DNA from: Ceratopteris richardii
Lineage: Eukaryota > Streptophyta > Polypodiopsida > Polypodiales > Pteridaceae
Length of the DNA stretch: 64,000 nt
NCBI GenBank assembly: GCA_020310875.1
Contig: CM035433.1
Coordinates: 108,243,758-108,307,757 of the forward strand
Reading direction: 5' to 3'
The notes beneath the pieces were generated by a model. It searched no databases. It was not told the origin of the DNA and saw only the letters and a list, made by a program, of their open reading frames with translations. How positions within the stretch are numbered: the stretch's first letter is position 1; the number at the start of each line of letters is the position of its first letter. The position numbers and the translations under genes are program-made. Shown here piece after piece: positions 44,201-56,689 of the stretch.

Positions 44201-44369
44201 TGATGGTTAATTGAGTGAATGAATAGCAATGTATGCAAATTAGATCCAACTACCTCTTATGTCACCTCTCTCACTAGAAATATGTATCGTGATACCCATT
44301 TAACTAGCAAGCACAAATTAAATCATATCTCTAAGGTTCAAAACCCAAATATAGTCACAATGGGTTCAT
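44201..44369. other. Spacer after chromovirus N
   Basis: No frame or repeat boundary that I can define; presumably untranslated N sequence or flank. Confidence 0.3.
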
Positions 44370-44939
44370 TTTCAAGCCCTCAATGAAACACATCCATTGT
44401 TCATATTTTCAGGTTAATTTGACAAGTGTTCTTCAAGTTAGAAGCAAAATACATAGTGGCGAGCAACACCAATTCTTGCTCCACAGCTCACTAAGCTTCA
44501 CACACACACACTAGAATGGCAAAAAGAGTAGGGAATAGGGTAGACAACACCTCTAGGCACATATTTCATGCATCACACGGACATACAAGCTCATGAAGAA
44601 GAAGATCACATACAACAAGAAGTAAATTTGAAATTTGAGCTTGCCAGCTCTTCACAATGGCAAAAGTTTTTTTTACAAAGAGTCACCAAGTGACTTATAT
44701 ATATGTGCCCTCAAAATGGTCCTTTCACATAAGAGACTGACACTTTTCCTATAAATCACTAAATTCCTACTATTTTACAAAGTTAATGTTGCATTCTTTA
44801 GGGATCATGCATCTAAAGGACTGCTCTAAAGCATTGACATGGCTTTTTGAACTTTTACAAAGGATTTTTTATAAGAAAATGGACTAAATAATGAAAATTT
44901 TGGGGCCCTTTCTTCTTCACTTCTTTCTCTTGTAACACA
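44370..44939 (-). repeat. Candidate LTR of the decayed third-ORF element
   Basis: On the minus strand AAGTGGGAGAG (purine tract) is followed by TGTGTTACAAG at about 44939. A TATA box (ATATATATAAG) lies at about 44690, and a GT microsatellite and AATTGGTGTTGCTCGCC lie further along. The layout recalls the LTR at 9029-9597, but base identity is weak and the far end is not defined. Confidence 0.35.
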
Positions 44940-45548
44940 CTCTCCCACTTAGTCTCTATCATCCCTTGAAAAGATTTGCACGAGTTGTATTGGCACACGA
45001 TTACACACTAGGCTTGCTGCATTAATTTGAGTTGCCACACATGCAACCAGTGGCTAGTAAGGTATCACCTTTTGTGACCTTTTTCCACTTTTCACCCTTT
45101 TGTTGTTGCTTAAAAGGTCGTAGTGTTTACTTCTTTGTTCACACTCTTTGGGACCTTGGTCCATTCTTCTAGCATGTGTCCTTTCTTTCCTTGTCCCTTC
45201 TTTAGCCTAATGCATACCCCTATTGGGCTTTGGGCAGAGAATGAGCTTCTTTATTGAATTGTTTTGTTTTTTTATTTTCTCTTCTTCTTTTCTTGTTGGT
45301 CTCTCCCTCCACACATCCTTCCTCCTGAACTTTGTTGCCCTTGACAAGCTTTTGTTGGTGAGGTGAGTAGGTCTAGTAAACTCTTTGTTTGATTTGATTT
45401 AGCACATTAGCTTTGCATATTAGAAGCTCTTTCCATTGAGCTGAATTCACTCTATCGTGGGGAGATTGTCTATGATCAACAAAAAAGCTCAATTCATGTT
45501 CTAAGTGGGCATTTAAGTTTGATCACATTTTCAAAAATATTTTCGAAT
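44940..45548 (-). other. 3' tail between third-ORF remnant and candidate LTR
   Basis: Decayed sequence with many stops on the minus strand. It occupies the place of the last 100 or so residues of the third ORF but cannot be aligned reliably. Confidence 0.3.
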
Positions 45549-48500
45549 CTATTTCAAAAAATCTTGTGAAAAATGATTCTTCGAACATTTGTAGATATGG
45601 ACTTGCAAAAACATTAAGCGTGAGTAGAAGGCCATGACCATGAGGCAGCTAGGTGTAACCAAAAGATCAAAAACCAAGGCATCGGTACCTTGATTGATGC
45701 CAATGAAATTCAAGAAATTATATTCAGCAATCTTGAAGACTTTCAAAATTGTCAAAATAATGTTGAGGATTTGTTTTGCCATCTTGATTGTTATATCTAG
45801 TACATATGCATACCTAGATAGCCAAAATTTGATCATTTTGATCATATAATCTTCCATCAGCATATAGTTATGTGGTGGGCTTGGTAATAATGGAAAATTG
45901 AACCATTGCTTATTAAGTTTGCCACTATTTTTCTCTTCGCAAAACTTTGGCCATGGTCATTGTCATGGCACTAGGCAAATTGATGGATTAATCTGTAATA
46001 AATATGGTGCTTCTTGCCACTACACCTGTAGTGTAGGATTTTCCAAAAGCTTTCTTCGCTAGATAGGATCGGCTTCTTCAAATTCAGTTCGAGTATAGTT
46101 GAAGGTATATGTTGTAAAGCTCAAATTAGCATTCAAATCCTTCTCGGTAGTTGCCTTTATATAATGTCGGGTCTTCTCCTTCATAATGCCATTTGGTACA
46201 TTGAAAGGCTTCCTTACTTTATCTGAATCCTTGCTTTTGATCTTTGCTTCTTTCATGATGTGCAACACTACATCTTCAAAATTTTGTGTTTTAAGTGGGA
46301 CACTAATAGTGCTCACCCTCTCTAACTTATTTCTACAGTGTATGGCATGGGATGTTAATCAACTTGCAGCTCTTGATGATCTTGTATTGGTGAATGAACA
46401 AACGATAGGGGGAGAAAGAGGGTGTACCTCAATCTCCTCAGTAGTTAGATGAGTGCTTGGAACTACTGGTGTCCCCATGTTTATTCCTTGTTCCAATTGA
46501 GCTTGTAATTCTGTAATTACTTGATCTTTTTCTTTATTTTGTTCCTTTTCACCTTTGAGCTCTTCTTTACTTTTTATTTTGCTCTCATAGACTAGAGTGA
46601 GTTCATTTGCATCTTGCTTACATTGTTCTGTGTACTTGGTCATTGCCTCCTTCCATTTATTGTGTAGTTCAATTTTTTCTTGTATGTATTCGGATTCCCA
46701 TTGAGTATGTAATGTTTGCTCTTGCTTGAGCTGATCTGCATACCTTTCTAATTGTGATCTTAGCTCCATAATATGTTCATTCATAGTAGTTGGTGCTTTC
46801 ATAGGTTGGTTCAACAAGATTGAAGTCACCAATTCTTTATTCTTGTTATGTAACACATGAGCTTCATCAATTTATACTTTAATTTGTGTTCTGAGGAGCT
46901 TGCTTCTACTTGTTAGGTGTATTTTTCATACTTTGCAAGCTTCATATTTCTTCTTGATTTCCATGTCCTCTTGTAGCTATTTCTTGTTCCTTCTTTATTT
47001 CAGCTAGTTGGCTTTATAGGTCATCATTTCCTTGTTTTAACGTACCACTCTTTATGTGCCACGATGGACTCTTCTTCCTTTGTATTAAGTGCGAGTCGTG
47101 TGTTCATGAGTTGTTCGTAGAGTTTTTCACTTAATGCTTCGAACTGGCCTTTTTCTACCTTTGCTTGTTCATATTCTTTATCTACCTCCATGAAATGTTC
47201 TTGTGTGCCCATGGCCATCTGGATCATGTGTTTGACTACAATCTTTAATTGGGCCGCATCCACATTGAGCCATTTTTGTGGTATGATAGGCTCATCTCTT
47301 GTTAGCACATCTTTATCCTTATTAATATGTAAGGTCGAATTGAATGGCTGCCTAATTTAGAGGTGTATCTATGGCTTAGGCTCTCTCTCTTCTCCATCTT
47401 TGGAACAACTTCCTTCATAAATCACACCCATTAGGGATGGCTCCACTATTATCCTTATTGGTTCAAAGGATGTTTTCATTTTTGGCTCTTATTCTTGTTG
47501 AACTTCTTCTTTTGGTTATACCATTATTTTTTGCCCTTCTTTTGTAATCTCGTTGAATTATAACCTCGTGTTTTTGTTAATCCGAATCCTGTAAGTCTGG
47601 TCTTTTGCACGTGTTCTTTCTTGTTTTTCTTCAGCCACATTTTCTTTTTCATCCATTTCACTGGCCACCTCTTGCTGGTCGACCAATTGATTTAGCACGT
47701 CCCACCTTCCATCATCATTGAATTTTGTTGTAAAGGTCCAAATTCATAGTAGATTGTTCTCTGTCACCATGGTATTCTAAAGATAAACTATAGTTAGTTA
47801 ATCATAGCTCCTTATATTGTTCCATTTGAGATAGTCTTTTTCTCGTTTCATTCTTATTGATGTCACTCATTTGGTGATAGTGGTGACCTTGTACTATGAG
47901 GTTCACATGTCCTTCCATATATGTATGCGTGGTTTGGGGGGCTTCTTGTAACTCTTCTTCTCTGATGGTTGGTGGTGGCACCAAACTTGACTTTGGAATT
48001 GTGTGCATTCTTTTTTATGAGGGAGTGGCATCTATCAGTATCTCTTCTCTCATTCTCTTTGAACATCTCATCATAGGCTTTGAGCTTGTGCCAGCTTCCT
48101 CTACAATCATTAAACGGTGTTTCTTCCTTGGGAGGGTGGTTGATTTCACATATTTGGCCATTTCCACTGTTGATGCCATATCTCTCAAGTGATCATGAAT
48201 ATTCAATGCTTGATACATCAATATGGTCAAAGCTATACTACCATTCAAAAACTTTGTGTCTCTCCACTATTTCTTAACTTCAAAAAGTCGCTCTTGCACA
48301 TATGGATTCAAATTTATCTGATTGCCCTTTGTTTCACTACATGGGAGAGTAATTGTACCACTATTTTTTGTGGTGTTGTATATCTATGCATATTAAGAAA
48401 GCAGAAGTGTTGATGAACCAGTCTTACTACTTCCTCTATGTCCAGTCTACTGATATCCAAAAACGTACACTTTTCAGCTTCATGAATTTCATCTTTTAGA

Positions 48501-49083
48501 TCTTTAACTCCATCTTTTGTCATCCAAAAGCTTCCTTTATCAGTTCATGTGTAAATCAAATAGTTTTCGAGTCTCCTTGTAGATTCATGACTTTGGCCTC
48601 TAGCAAAGATGGCATATCGAGAGCAAGGTGCAAAGTACTCATCACTTGCCTGCACCTCTCCAAGTTTGGTTTGTAAATTGGAAGTTGTAAGTATCCTTCA
48701 ATACCCGCTTTTGTCCATGTATCTAGTATTCTTGGTAACTCATGTAGTACTCTGAAGTGAGTCACTACTAGAAATTGGTGATCCCAATCCATGATTCTAA
48801 TGGTGATAAAAAAACAAATGATCTCCCGTCGATTGATCCTCTCTAAACTAATGATCTCTTGCTTTGATAGCACTTTCTTAGGGAAATTCTTGGATTTCCT
48901 CTTGATGCGTTGCTTTAGAGTCATTGGAAGCCATGTGCACTTGAAATAGAACTCGTAATTAATCCAATGTCGTGAAAAATGTGCTTCACCCTTGTGTGTG
49001 AAAACAATCTTCATTCTTCCTTTAATCCATTCCCCTCTCACATGTTTGAGTAGAGCATGATACATGATGATATGTTTTTGCAT
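45549..49083 (-). pseudogene. Decayed homologue of the large third ORF
   Basis: A series of minus-strand frames matches the 4698-9017 protein in the same order. N-terminal part (48556-49083): TWTKAGIEGYL against IWQRAGLAEYF, KPNLERC against KPDLLRC, VMSTL against LVSTL. Next (48314-48523): VHQHFCFLNMHRYTTPQK against MQHFAFPGQDRFTQPHK. Next (48015-48248): MNGSIALTILMYQAL against VNGCCALTRIIYRCL. Coiled coils at 47024-47308 and 46359-46856 (LRSQLERYADQLKQEQ, ELQAQLEQG) sit where the intact ORF has its heptads. C-terminal pieces at 46059-46316 and 45549-45863 include ILNIILTILKVFKIA against ILDMMQVVLKTFRNA. The Pro-rich linker is not conserved. No protease or Pol text lies upstream; copia H starts at 49143. 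Inactive. Confidence 0.75.
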
Positions 49084-49142
49084 TTTCTTTTTCTTTCCTA
49101 TTTCTGAAAGAAAACATAAAAGTTAGTCATAGTCGAAGCAAT

Positions 49143-49405
49143 TGTTAGTATATGTTACTAGAATTTCTAGGCTACTTGTTGATATATTTAGGTAGTGATG
49201 TGTGTGAACACACTAGGACCATCGGGGCACTTTTTACCCTCTTTAGGAGGTTTTTTCCCCAGCTTGTATATATGCCTATTTCCCTAAGAGGTTACTTATC
49301 TTTGTACATTCTAGTGGTAATACATTTTGTATTGTGTGTTGTGCTCCAAGCTTCTTCTTCTTCCTTGTGTTGTTTGCGTGCATCCATAGACATCCAACTC
49401 CAACA
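49143..49405 (+). repeat. 5' LTR of copia H
   Basis: TGTTAGTATATG ... ACTCCAACA, only 263 bp, with TATA-like TTGTATATATGCC near 49263. It is followed by primer-site-like TTGGTATGAGAGCAGG at 49407. A short LTR of a copia lineage different from A-E. Confidence 0.75.
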
Positions 49406-49406
49406 A

Positions 49407-49420
49407 TTGGTATGAGAGCA
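49407..49420 (+). promoter_or_regulatory. Primer binding site of copia H
   Basis: TTGGTATGAGAGC, one mismatch to the tRNA-Met site TGGTATCAGAGC, one base after the LTR. Confidence 0.75.
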
Positions 49421-49755
49421 GGTTGTTGCTTCTAGGGCATCGTCGACGCCCCTCTAGTCACAGTCTTAGAATTGCATGAATTTGGTGAGCATACTTAACG
49501 TAATTAGGACATCAAAATGCTTCGCTTTGTGGTGCCGAAATCGCGATCTGAGTTGGTTCTAGCCTTCGAACGCACCATCATAGCACTTGTGCAGGCTATT
49601 TCACCTTTTTGTGCCAAAGATATATATAGGTTTCGGTTTGCTAGTATAATCGTCCCAAAGTATACTAAAGGTCTAGCAGAACTTATCAGGGTAGTTCTAT
49701 GCAATTTTTTCAGATACAATCATTTTTTTGCATTAAGGTATTTTATTCACTGGCC

Positions 49756-52700
49756 ATGCCTGAAAGTAGTGATGTATTCCATATGTTAGCTATTGAGGAT
49801 AAGTTGGAGGATACCGATTACCCATTGTGGGCTTATATGACGCGACATGTATTGGTTGTAAAAGGAATGTGGAACATTGTGCAGCGTGTTGAAAAAGATC
49901 CTATTAAACCTACAAATATAGGTATCGAAGCTGATGCAGATGACGTTGAAGATGTTGATACTCTTGAGATTCCCATTCATGCTGCGATTTCTATTGCACC
50001 TACTATAGAGAAATTTTTTTGGGATGGCAGAGATGCTCACACACATGCATTGATAGCCTGTCTGTCAAACATGCCATTATTCCTCACATTCACTCGTGCA
50101 AAATAGCTAAGGATGCTTGGGATACATTTAGCACATTGTACCAGGCTAAGAATGAGGCTCATGTTGCTTACCTCCAAAAACAGTTGGAGAGTGAGCATAT
50201 GAATGAAGGTTATTCTATGGAAAATTTTCTAACAAAGATCAAACACTTGAAGGAACAATTGATTTCTACTGATGAAGTTATACCAGATAGCTCACTTCTG
50301 TAGACCTATCTGAATGGTCGTTCTGATTCATATAAGAGTTTTGCTTCTACTCTTCATTTGATGATGAAAGGCAATCTTAATGCCTTGTCATTTGAGGAGT
50401 TAGTCTTTGTTCTATTATCGTAAGATCAGCCTAGGCAAAACAGGTCCGTTATGGGTGTTGCAGATCAAGCTTTCCAGGTTGGTCAGAAGGGCAAAGGAAT
50501 ATGGAGCTCATCTACTAATAAGCAACAATCTGCAAATGCTGCACATTCAAAAAAAGGAAGACAAAGATGAGAAGAAATCAGAAAAGTAGAAATTTTTTTG
50601 AAAATACTATAAAGCAAATGATCATGTCATTAAGAGCTATCCAAAATTGGCTGCTAAAGAGGCAAATAAGAAAGACATCAGAATGGTTGTTGCAGAGGCC
50701 TCTACACCGAAAACATAGTCTTCTAATCTTGTGCAGAATGAAGAATGCGTGTTTACTATTGTTTGCAGTTTTGGCCCATCTTCTCATGAGCAGTGTATGT
50801 CTGTAGTAGACTCAGATGTTTGTTTATTTTGATAGTGGGGCAACCAAACATATTACCTCGTAGTGCAGTTTATTCACTTCACTTGAGCCTAGTCCTACAG
50901 GGAATAATGTCACATGTGCCAACAACTCCTCTTATCCTGTTATGGGAGTTGATAAGATCATTCTGACTACTACTGATGGTGGTTCTTTCACTTTTCTGGA
51001 TGCTTTATTTGTGCTAGGGATCAAGAAATATTTATTATCAATTTTTGCATTACCCAAGATTGTCTTGGTTGTGAAATTTGTTGATGATAGATGTATAGTT
51101 CATGATCTGTCAAATGGCGACATATTATTTCCGGCATTTTATTTTGTGGGATATATAAGCTCATAAACTATGAAAAATCTATGAATGTTTCAGCATGTGC
51201 AACACATGATTCTCAGGCTATGTCAGATGCAAATCTTTGGCATGCACGCTTTGGTCATCTAAATTTTGCTAGTTTGCTATGCCTACAAAAATAAAAAATG
51301 GTTTCATATTTGCCCATACTTGAGGCACCCGAAAAACATGCCTGTGAAGCTTGTACTTTGGGCAAAATGTATCATTCCTCCTTTTCAAAAGATGGTTGAG
51401 TTCGGGATACTCATAAATTATAGCTTGTACATAGTAATGTTTGTGGTCCTATGCAGACATCCTCTTTTGGAAACTAACCTTAGTTCGTGACTTGATGATT
51501 TTTCCAAGCATGCATGGGTATATCCACTCCAAACAAAGTCCGAAGTGTTTATATGCTTCAAAAAGTTTTTGGTTCTGGTTGAAAATCTGTCAGCATGTAA
51601 AATGGGCCACCTCCATTTTGATCAAGGGGGAGAATATATGTCTTCTAACTTTGATGCATTTCTGGCTGAACGTGGGATAAAACATCAATGAACAATGTCG
51701 TATACACCTCAAAAGAATGGAGTTGTTGAATGGAAGAATAGTTCACTCATGGAGATGGCGAGGTGTATGGTCAAGACTCAGGCTTTACACATAGTTTCTG
51801 ACTTGAGGCTATCATGGGTGTAGCATATGTACTTAACAAGTGTCCCACTAAAGCACTATAGTCTATCACTCCATATGAGGCTTGGCATGGTCACAAGCCA
51901 TCTGTTGCTCATCTGTGTGTTTTTGGTTGTCTGACATATGCATTAGTGCCTGAACAACATCGCAGGAAATTGGATGATAAAGTAGTAAAATGTATTTTTG
52001 TTGGGTACACTTTTGAAAGCAAAGGCTATCATCTGAATCATCCACAGACTAAACACATTTTGGTTAGTCATCATGTTGTTTTTGTGGATGGTGCTATTTA
52101 GCCTTTACTTTCATGTACGAAAGAGACATCTGTTAGCTCCAAAGACATGTATGATACTTTGTTGCCTCTTTTTACAACTGGACAGTCTAGTGCTGGTCCT
52201 AATGAGGCAACTTCTCAACCTTTACAGGTTTCATGTGATGATGCAGAGCATTTTATTTATGATGCAGATTTACATGATGCACTTATTGATGAGAGAGGTG
52301 ATATTGAGGAGGCAAAAACTATGCCAAAATGGCTGGTGCACACTTTGTGTGACAACAAATTAGATTCACCTTTGTCATATCGTACGTATTTAGCTCTCAT
52401 AGTGCTTCTTTTGCATCATATTTCTATGTTATGGCTGCCTCTGGTCTCTATGATGAGATTGAGCTTGTTTCGTTTGATGAAGCACAAAATTTTGAACCAC
52501 GGATGGCTGCAATGCAATCTCAATATGATGCTATCATGAAAAATGGTACCTAGTCTTTATGTGACTTGCCTACTGGCAAGAAGGCCATTGGCACCAAGTG
52601 GGTATACAAGTTGAAGTGTAAACCTGATGGAACAGTTGACACGTATAAGGCTAGGCTTGTTGCAAAGGGTTATGTGCAGGAAAGAGGCATTGATTTTGAT

Positions 52701-53150
52701 GAAACCTCTGCACCTACTTGCCGAATGACTATTGTTCATAGTATGTGCACTTGTAGCTCATGATGGTTAGAATGTACATCAGTTGGATATTAAAACAACA
52801 TTTCTGAATGGTGAATTGCATGAAGAAGTGTATGTTTTTTGGCCCCGTGGCTTTGTGCAAAAAGGGCATGAAAACCAGGTGTGCAGGTTAAAGAAGGCAT
52901 TATATGGTTTAAAGCAAGCAACCGCGTGCTTGGTATGAAAAGATACATGCCAATCTGATTGCACATGGTTTTGAGAACAATCCAACTAAAAGCACCTTAT
53001 ATCTTAAGTGTGCTAATGATGTACTTCTGATCATTGTTGCGTATGTTGATGACATGCTACTCACTGGTCCTCATGAGAAGCATATTGCTGATTTTAAGGC
53101 TGATTTGCATGCCTCATTTGAGATGTCTGATTTGGGGCATTCGCATCATA
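49756..53150 (+). pseudogene. Gag-Pol remnants of copia H
   Basis: Gag starts MPESSDVFHMLAIEDKLED at 49756 and includes YPLWAYMTRHVL. A frame break at about 50105 leads to HSCKIAKDAWDTF and AYLQKQLES. Protease: FDSGATKHIT near 50830 and VLGIKKYLLS. Integrase: DANLWHARFGHLNF near 51230, CEACTLGKMYHSSF, then GGEYMSSNFDAFLAE, QKNGVVEWKN (E retained, R to W) and WHGHKPSVAHLCVFGC. RT: GTKWVYKLKCKPDG, KARLVAKGY, TTFLNGELHEEVY, LKKALYGLKQA and AYVDDMLLTG. It stops at the FEMSDLG position (about 53145). Stops and frameshifts occur throughout, including TAG or TGA in Gag, protease and integrase. No purine tract or 3' LTR in this orientation. Confidence 0.85.
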
Positions 53151-53154
53151 CCTA

Positions 53155-53789
53155 AATATATCAACAAATCCCCTAGGGAGTGATGCGGTGAATAAGGAGG
53201 TGGCACTCATGTATAAGGAAGTGCCAAGCTATGTGAAATCGATCCACAAAAGGAAGTAAGCCCAAAGCTTTGTGGAAAGCTTCAAACTTCTCACGAGGTA
53301 GAGCCTTCATGAAAAGATCTCCAATGTTCTCTTGCATGGGCACATATGCCAAGCTGATCTCTCCAGCACAAAACCTCTCCTTGACATATTGACCAACACC
53401 CAAATCAGCCATAAGGCATCTAAGCCACACACACTCAACAATCGCTGTGAAAGTTGCCCTATACTAAGTCGCACAACTGGAAGTGGTCACAGTAGGCTGC
53501 TTCTTACTCAGCCAAGATATGCATGAGCTACCAAGCATGAAGCAAAAACCACTAGTGGATGCATGAGAGTCATAGGAACCAGCCCAGTCAGAGTTAGAAA
53601 AAGCATGCAAATTGGTGGTAGTGATCCCCCCTTGGGATAAAACAATCCAAGTAGCCGGCTACCACTCAAGTAGTGAAAGATGTGCTTAACCGCCTGCCAA
53701 TGCTTGAGACCTGGGCAATGCATAAAACTGCTCATCTGTGAGACAATAATGGCTATAGGTTTAAAGTATTCAAGGCAAAAAAATTGCAA
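53155..53789 (-). pseudogene. Copia fragment K: end of RT and RNase H, inverted
   Basis: Minus-strand reading: SQMSSFMHCPGLKHW and HYLSGSRLLGLFYPKGG, then RNase H traces (TSGFCFMLGSSC-type text after a frameshift), ECVWLRCLMADLGVG, and the closing AGEISLAYVPMQENIGDLFMKALP. It supplies just the part missing from H, in the opposite direction. Decayed. Confidence 0.8.
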
Positions 53790-53791
53790 TA

Positions 53792-54064
53792 ATGTGTAAA
53801 TCTATTTCATTTGACACAAAGCTATTCCACCATCAACTTGCATATTCACTTCATTTGGCTGATAATCCTATATACCATGCAAGGACTAAGCACATTGAAG
53901 TGAACTATCATTATGTAAGGGAAAAATTGATTATCAAGGATATTCAACTATCCTATGTATCAACTCATTTACAATGTGCAGATATATTCACCAAGGCATT
54001 GGACGGAACAAAGATGGACAGGTTCAAATTGATAATTGGTTTGCAAGAAATTAAGGGGCAATGA
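53792..54064 (+). pseudogene. Copia element J: C-terminal end of RNase H
   Basis: About 85 residues: LHLADNPIYHARTKHIEVN, VREKLIIKDIQLSYVS, CADIFTKALDGTKMDR and LQEIKGQ, closing with TGA at 54062-54064. Close to the ends of E and C (LQEIKEQ, LQEIKNN). The rest of J is missing where it meets K. The first residues of the open frame are not copia-like. Confidence 0.85.
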
Positions 54065-54083
54065 AGACCAAGCATGTTAGGCT

Positions 54084-54094
54084 TGAGGGGGAGT
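54084..54094 (+). promoter_or_regulatory. Polypurine tract of element J
   Basis: TGAGGGGGAGT directly before the LTR start, as in A, B and C. Confidence 0.85.
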
Positions 54095-55152
54095 TGTTGG
54101 TGCAATTAATCCCAAGCCTACATGCTTTATTATCTTACTTATGCTTAACTTATCGGCATAACCTTTGGAAGGCTCCATATGTTCAACCTCTTGTAAAGTC
54201 ACTTCACATTTACTTTTGTAAAAGTGGATTGTATCCACATGGAGTTAGCAGGAGGTAAATTAAGAATCATTCTGGTTGTTGAATTAAGAGAGAATCTATC
54301 CTAGATGTTAGCACTCACCTTCTAGGTGGAAGTTTGAATTTGAATTCAAACCTTGGCTCCAAGCATGATATTAAAGGAGGATCTAAAAGACCCGCGTGTA
54401 TCTCAAAGTTCAAAGATCATTTTGATGTACTATCATTGCAAAGAGGAACTCATCTCATAGCTCACTCACTTCTCACTCATTGAGAAATGGTTGATAGCCA
54501 ATGACATTGTATTTTTATATGATTTAATACATACCTGATCATTACTTCTCATTTTCACTTCTTTGTTAGAACTCCATCAGAAGAGTGATCTTGTCAGAGC
54601 TTGTTCTCCGTGTATAGTTGATCATTTTCCATGAGCTGAAGCATGGTAGATTCAAAATAGTGTCTTATAAAACTCTACAAAGTTTCATTAACAACGCTTC
54701 TCGGTATTGTCAGATATTAGCTCTTTTTTACTCACTGGTCTGCAGACTATCACAACCTGAAAATGTCGGGATGACAGTATGATTTGCTAAACACATTTCT
54801 CTGCATGTAGTCCATCATTTTGGATGAAATCACTCATGATTGTTAGCTCATTAAGTTAATTAGAGTTCAAAAGGAATTAAGCCAATTTCTGATGTGCTTA
54901 GAGAATTGTTCAAAACATTGGACATGTGTATGAACTAAATAGCAAGTTTTTTATCTTGGAACTATCTTCCAACCTATCTGTTTTGATCCTTCAAGTAGTG
55001 GATCATCTTCCAAGCAACATATGTGATTATTTATGTTCATTAGCTAGAAAAAGAGGCCTAATACACTCTCCAACCATCATTCTTAGCAAGTGTGAAGCAT
55101 GATCTAGCTACACCACTTCATCTCTTGTGACTATCCACCATCTCCTCCAACA
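54095..55152 (+). repeat. 3' LTR of copia J
   Basis: TGTTGGTGCAATTAATCCC ... CATCTCCTCCAACA, 1,058 bp, intact ends. It aligns with the E LTR. Promoter block: CACCTTCTAGGTGGAAG then TTTGAATTTGAATTCAAA (54333-54350). The U5 part has TAGTCCATCATTTTGG and GAGTTCAAAAGGAATTAAG, shared in modified form with B and C. Confidence 0.9.
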
Positions 55153-55169
55153 GTAAGTGTTAATAACAT

Positions 55170-56480
55170 GGATAAAAATCAAATCTTGATACATCTTAGG
55201 AATGGGATTCCACTATAGGGGTGTGACATCTCTAAATGAGTATTCTTTTAGGTTCACCTTGGTAATAACCCCTAAGGGCCTAGTACCCTAGTCTTGGATG
55301 ATCTATAGCTGATGTGGAAAAGATCTCCCTAGAATCATCTCATATGCATTTGGGTTTCCAAATTCACATATAGAAAAAGTGTGTTTGATATCTACTCTTC
55401 ATGTGGTGATCATGACCCATTCAAGAAATCCTAATGTTTTATCTATATGATCTTCGGCCATTTGGAGCTTCATTCTTGTAGGTCTTAGGGCCGGTTTACC
55501 CCATCGTATCCATAAAGACGTGGTAACAATAGCAATGTCTACACCTGAACCTATGATTGCTTTTGTGGTGTACCCTTATAAGCTATGGGAAGATAGGTGT
55601 TTCCTTCCTCACCTTCACTCATGTTACCTACTTTATCTAGAAGGATATCAGGCACTCTTTGATTGGAGCCTACCATGAGACAAATCAAACCTAGTTTTGG
55701 AACTTGATCAGCCACATGTTTCCATAGTTTTGGTTTTCCATTTAACAATTCTTCTATGGTGAGCTGACACTACACCTTAGTGTTTCTCATAGTAGTAGTG
55801 TTTCTAACCAAAACTTTAGGTGCTCTCATGTGGATTAATTTAGACTATCATGGTCTATTAAATTGAGGCAATTCATGTAATGCATTAGTCTCAAAGTCTA
55901 ATCCCTCTCCTTGTTGTTAGTTGAAAGGATCTATGTAGAGAGGTGTAATATCTTGAGCAAATTGATCATGTGATATATTTCATGGATTTTTGAGGGATTC
56001 CCTTCTTCTTTGGCACATTCTCATCGTGAATTTCTTATAGGAACTCTTGAAAGTACTTGATAATGGAGGGTATTCCAAACTCGGTGAGGTTGGAAACACA
56101 AACTCCTTTAAGGATAGAGCCTCTTATTTGGCTGTGGATTGAAGAAGCCCCTTAGGGATGCTATACCCTCTTGCCTACCCATCACTTGTTTTAGTCATGC
56201 TAATATGCCTTAAAAGTGTAGCTTGGGTTTATGTAGTTAGAGAGATTAAAAAGTTTTTTGGCCTTGAACATAGCTTGAGCTAGTTCTACTATCCTTACAC
56301 ATAGCTTAGTTTATTCAATCTCTAGATTCCCTTGAGAGTAACTCTTTTCTAAGTTTTCTACACTTGGGCCTTCTTGAAGATGGCCTTGGTATGCCTTGAA
56401 AATCATGTCGAAGTCTTCAGGTGTAAGATCCGCAAGTATTGATCATATCCTTAGGGTGGAAGAGAGAGATGCTACAAGGT
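55170..56480 (-). pseudogene. Gypsy Gag-protease remnant
   Basis: On the minus strand from about 56480: LTPEDFDMIFKAYQGHLQ, a run of broken gag-like frames, the open piece MLNGKPKLWKHVADQVPKLG (55748 down), then a protease body: SGVDIAIVTTSLW, LRPTRMKLQMAEDHID, and NPNAYEMILGRSFP, the SGA..NI.....W / PT...L.MAD / Y..ILGRPF pattern of gypsy proteases. The first D of the catalytic triad region is degenerate. Many stops. No RT follows before J. It may derive from a Tat/Athila-like element. Confidence 0.6.
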
Positions 56481-56689
56481 GGGGGGGAGGGGATGAGTAG
56501 AGGGGCTGATGTTGAGGTAGTTTGAGATGTGAGTTCCAATATTTTTTCTTAGGTTTTTAATTGTAGCTTTTTAATTCAACAAAGTCTTTTGGTTCACTTA
56601 CTCTTTGATATATTCCTCATATCCTTCCAAGTTCTAGTTTTCTTCTTATTATGTCCATCTGACTCACTAGAGTCTACTTCTCTATCTTT
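56481..56689. other. Junction spacer
   Basis: Short G-rich run (GGTGGGGGGGAGGGG near 56480) and AT-rich text between the gypsy remnant and the LTR fragment. Nothing codable. Confidence 0.3.
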
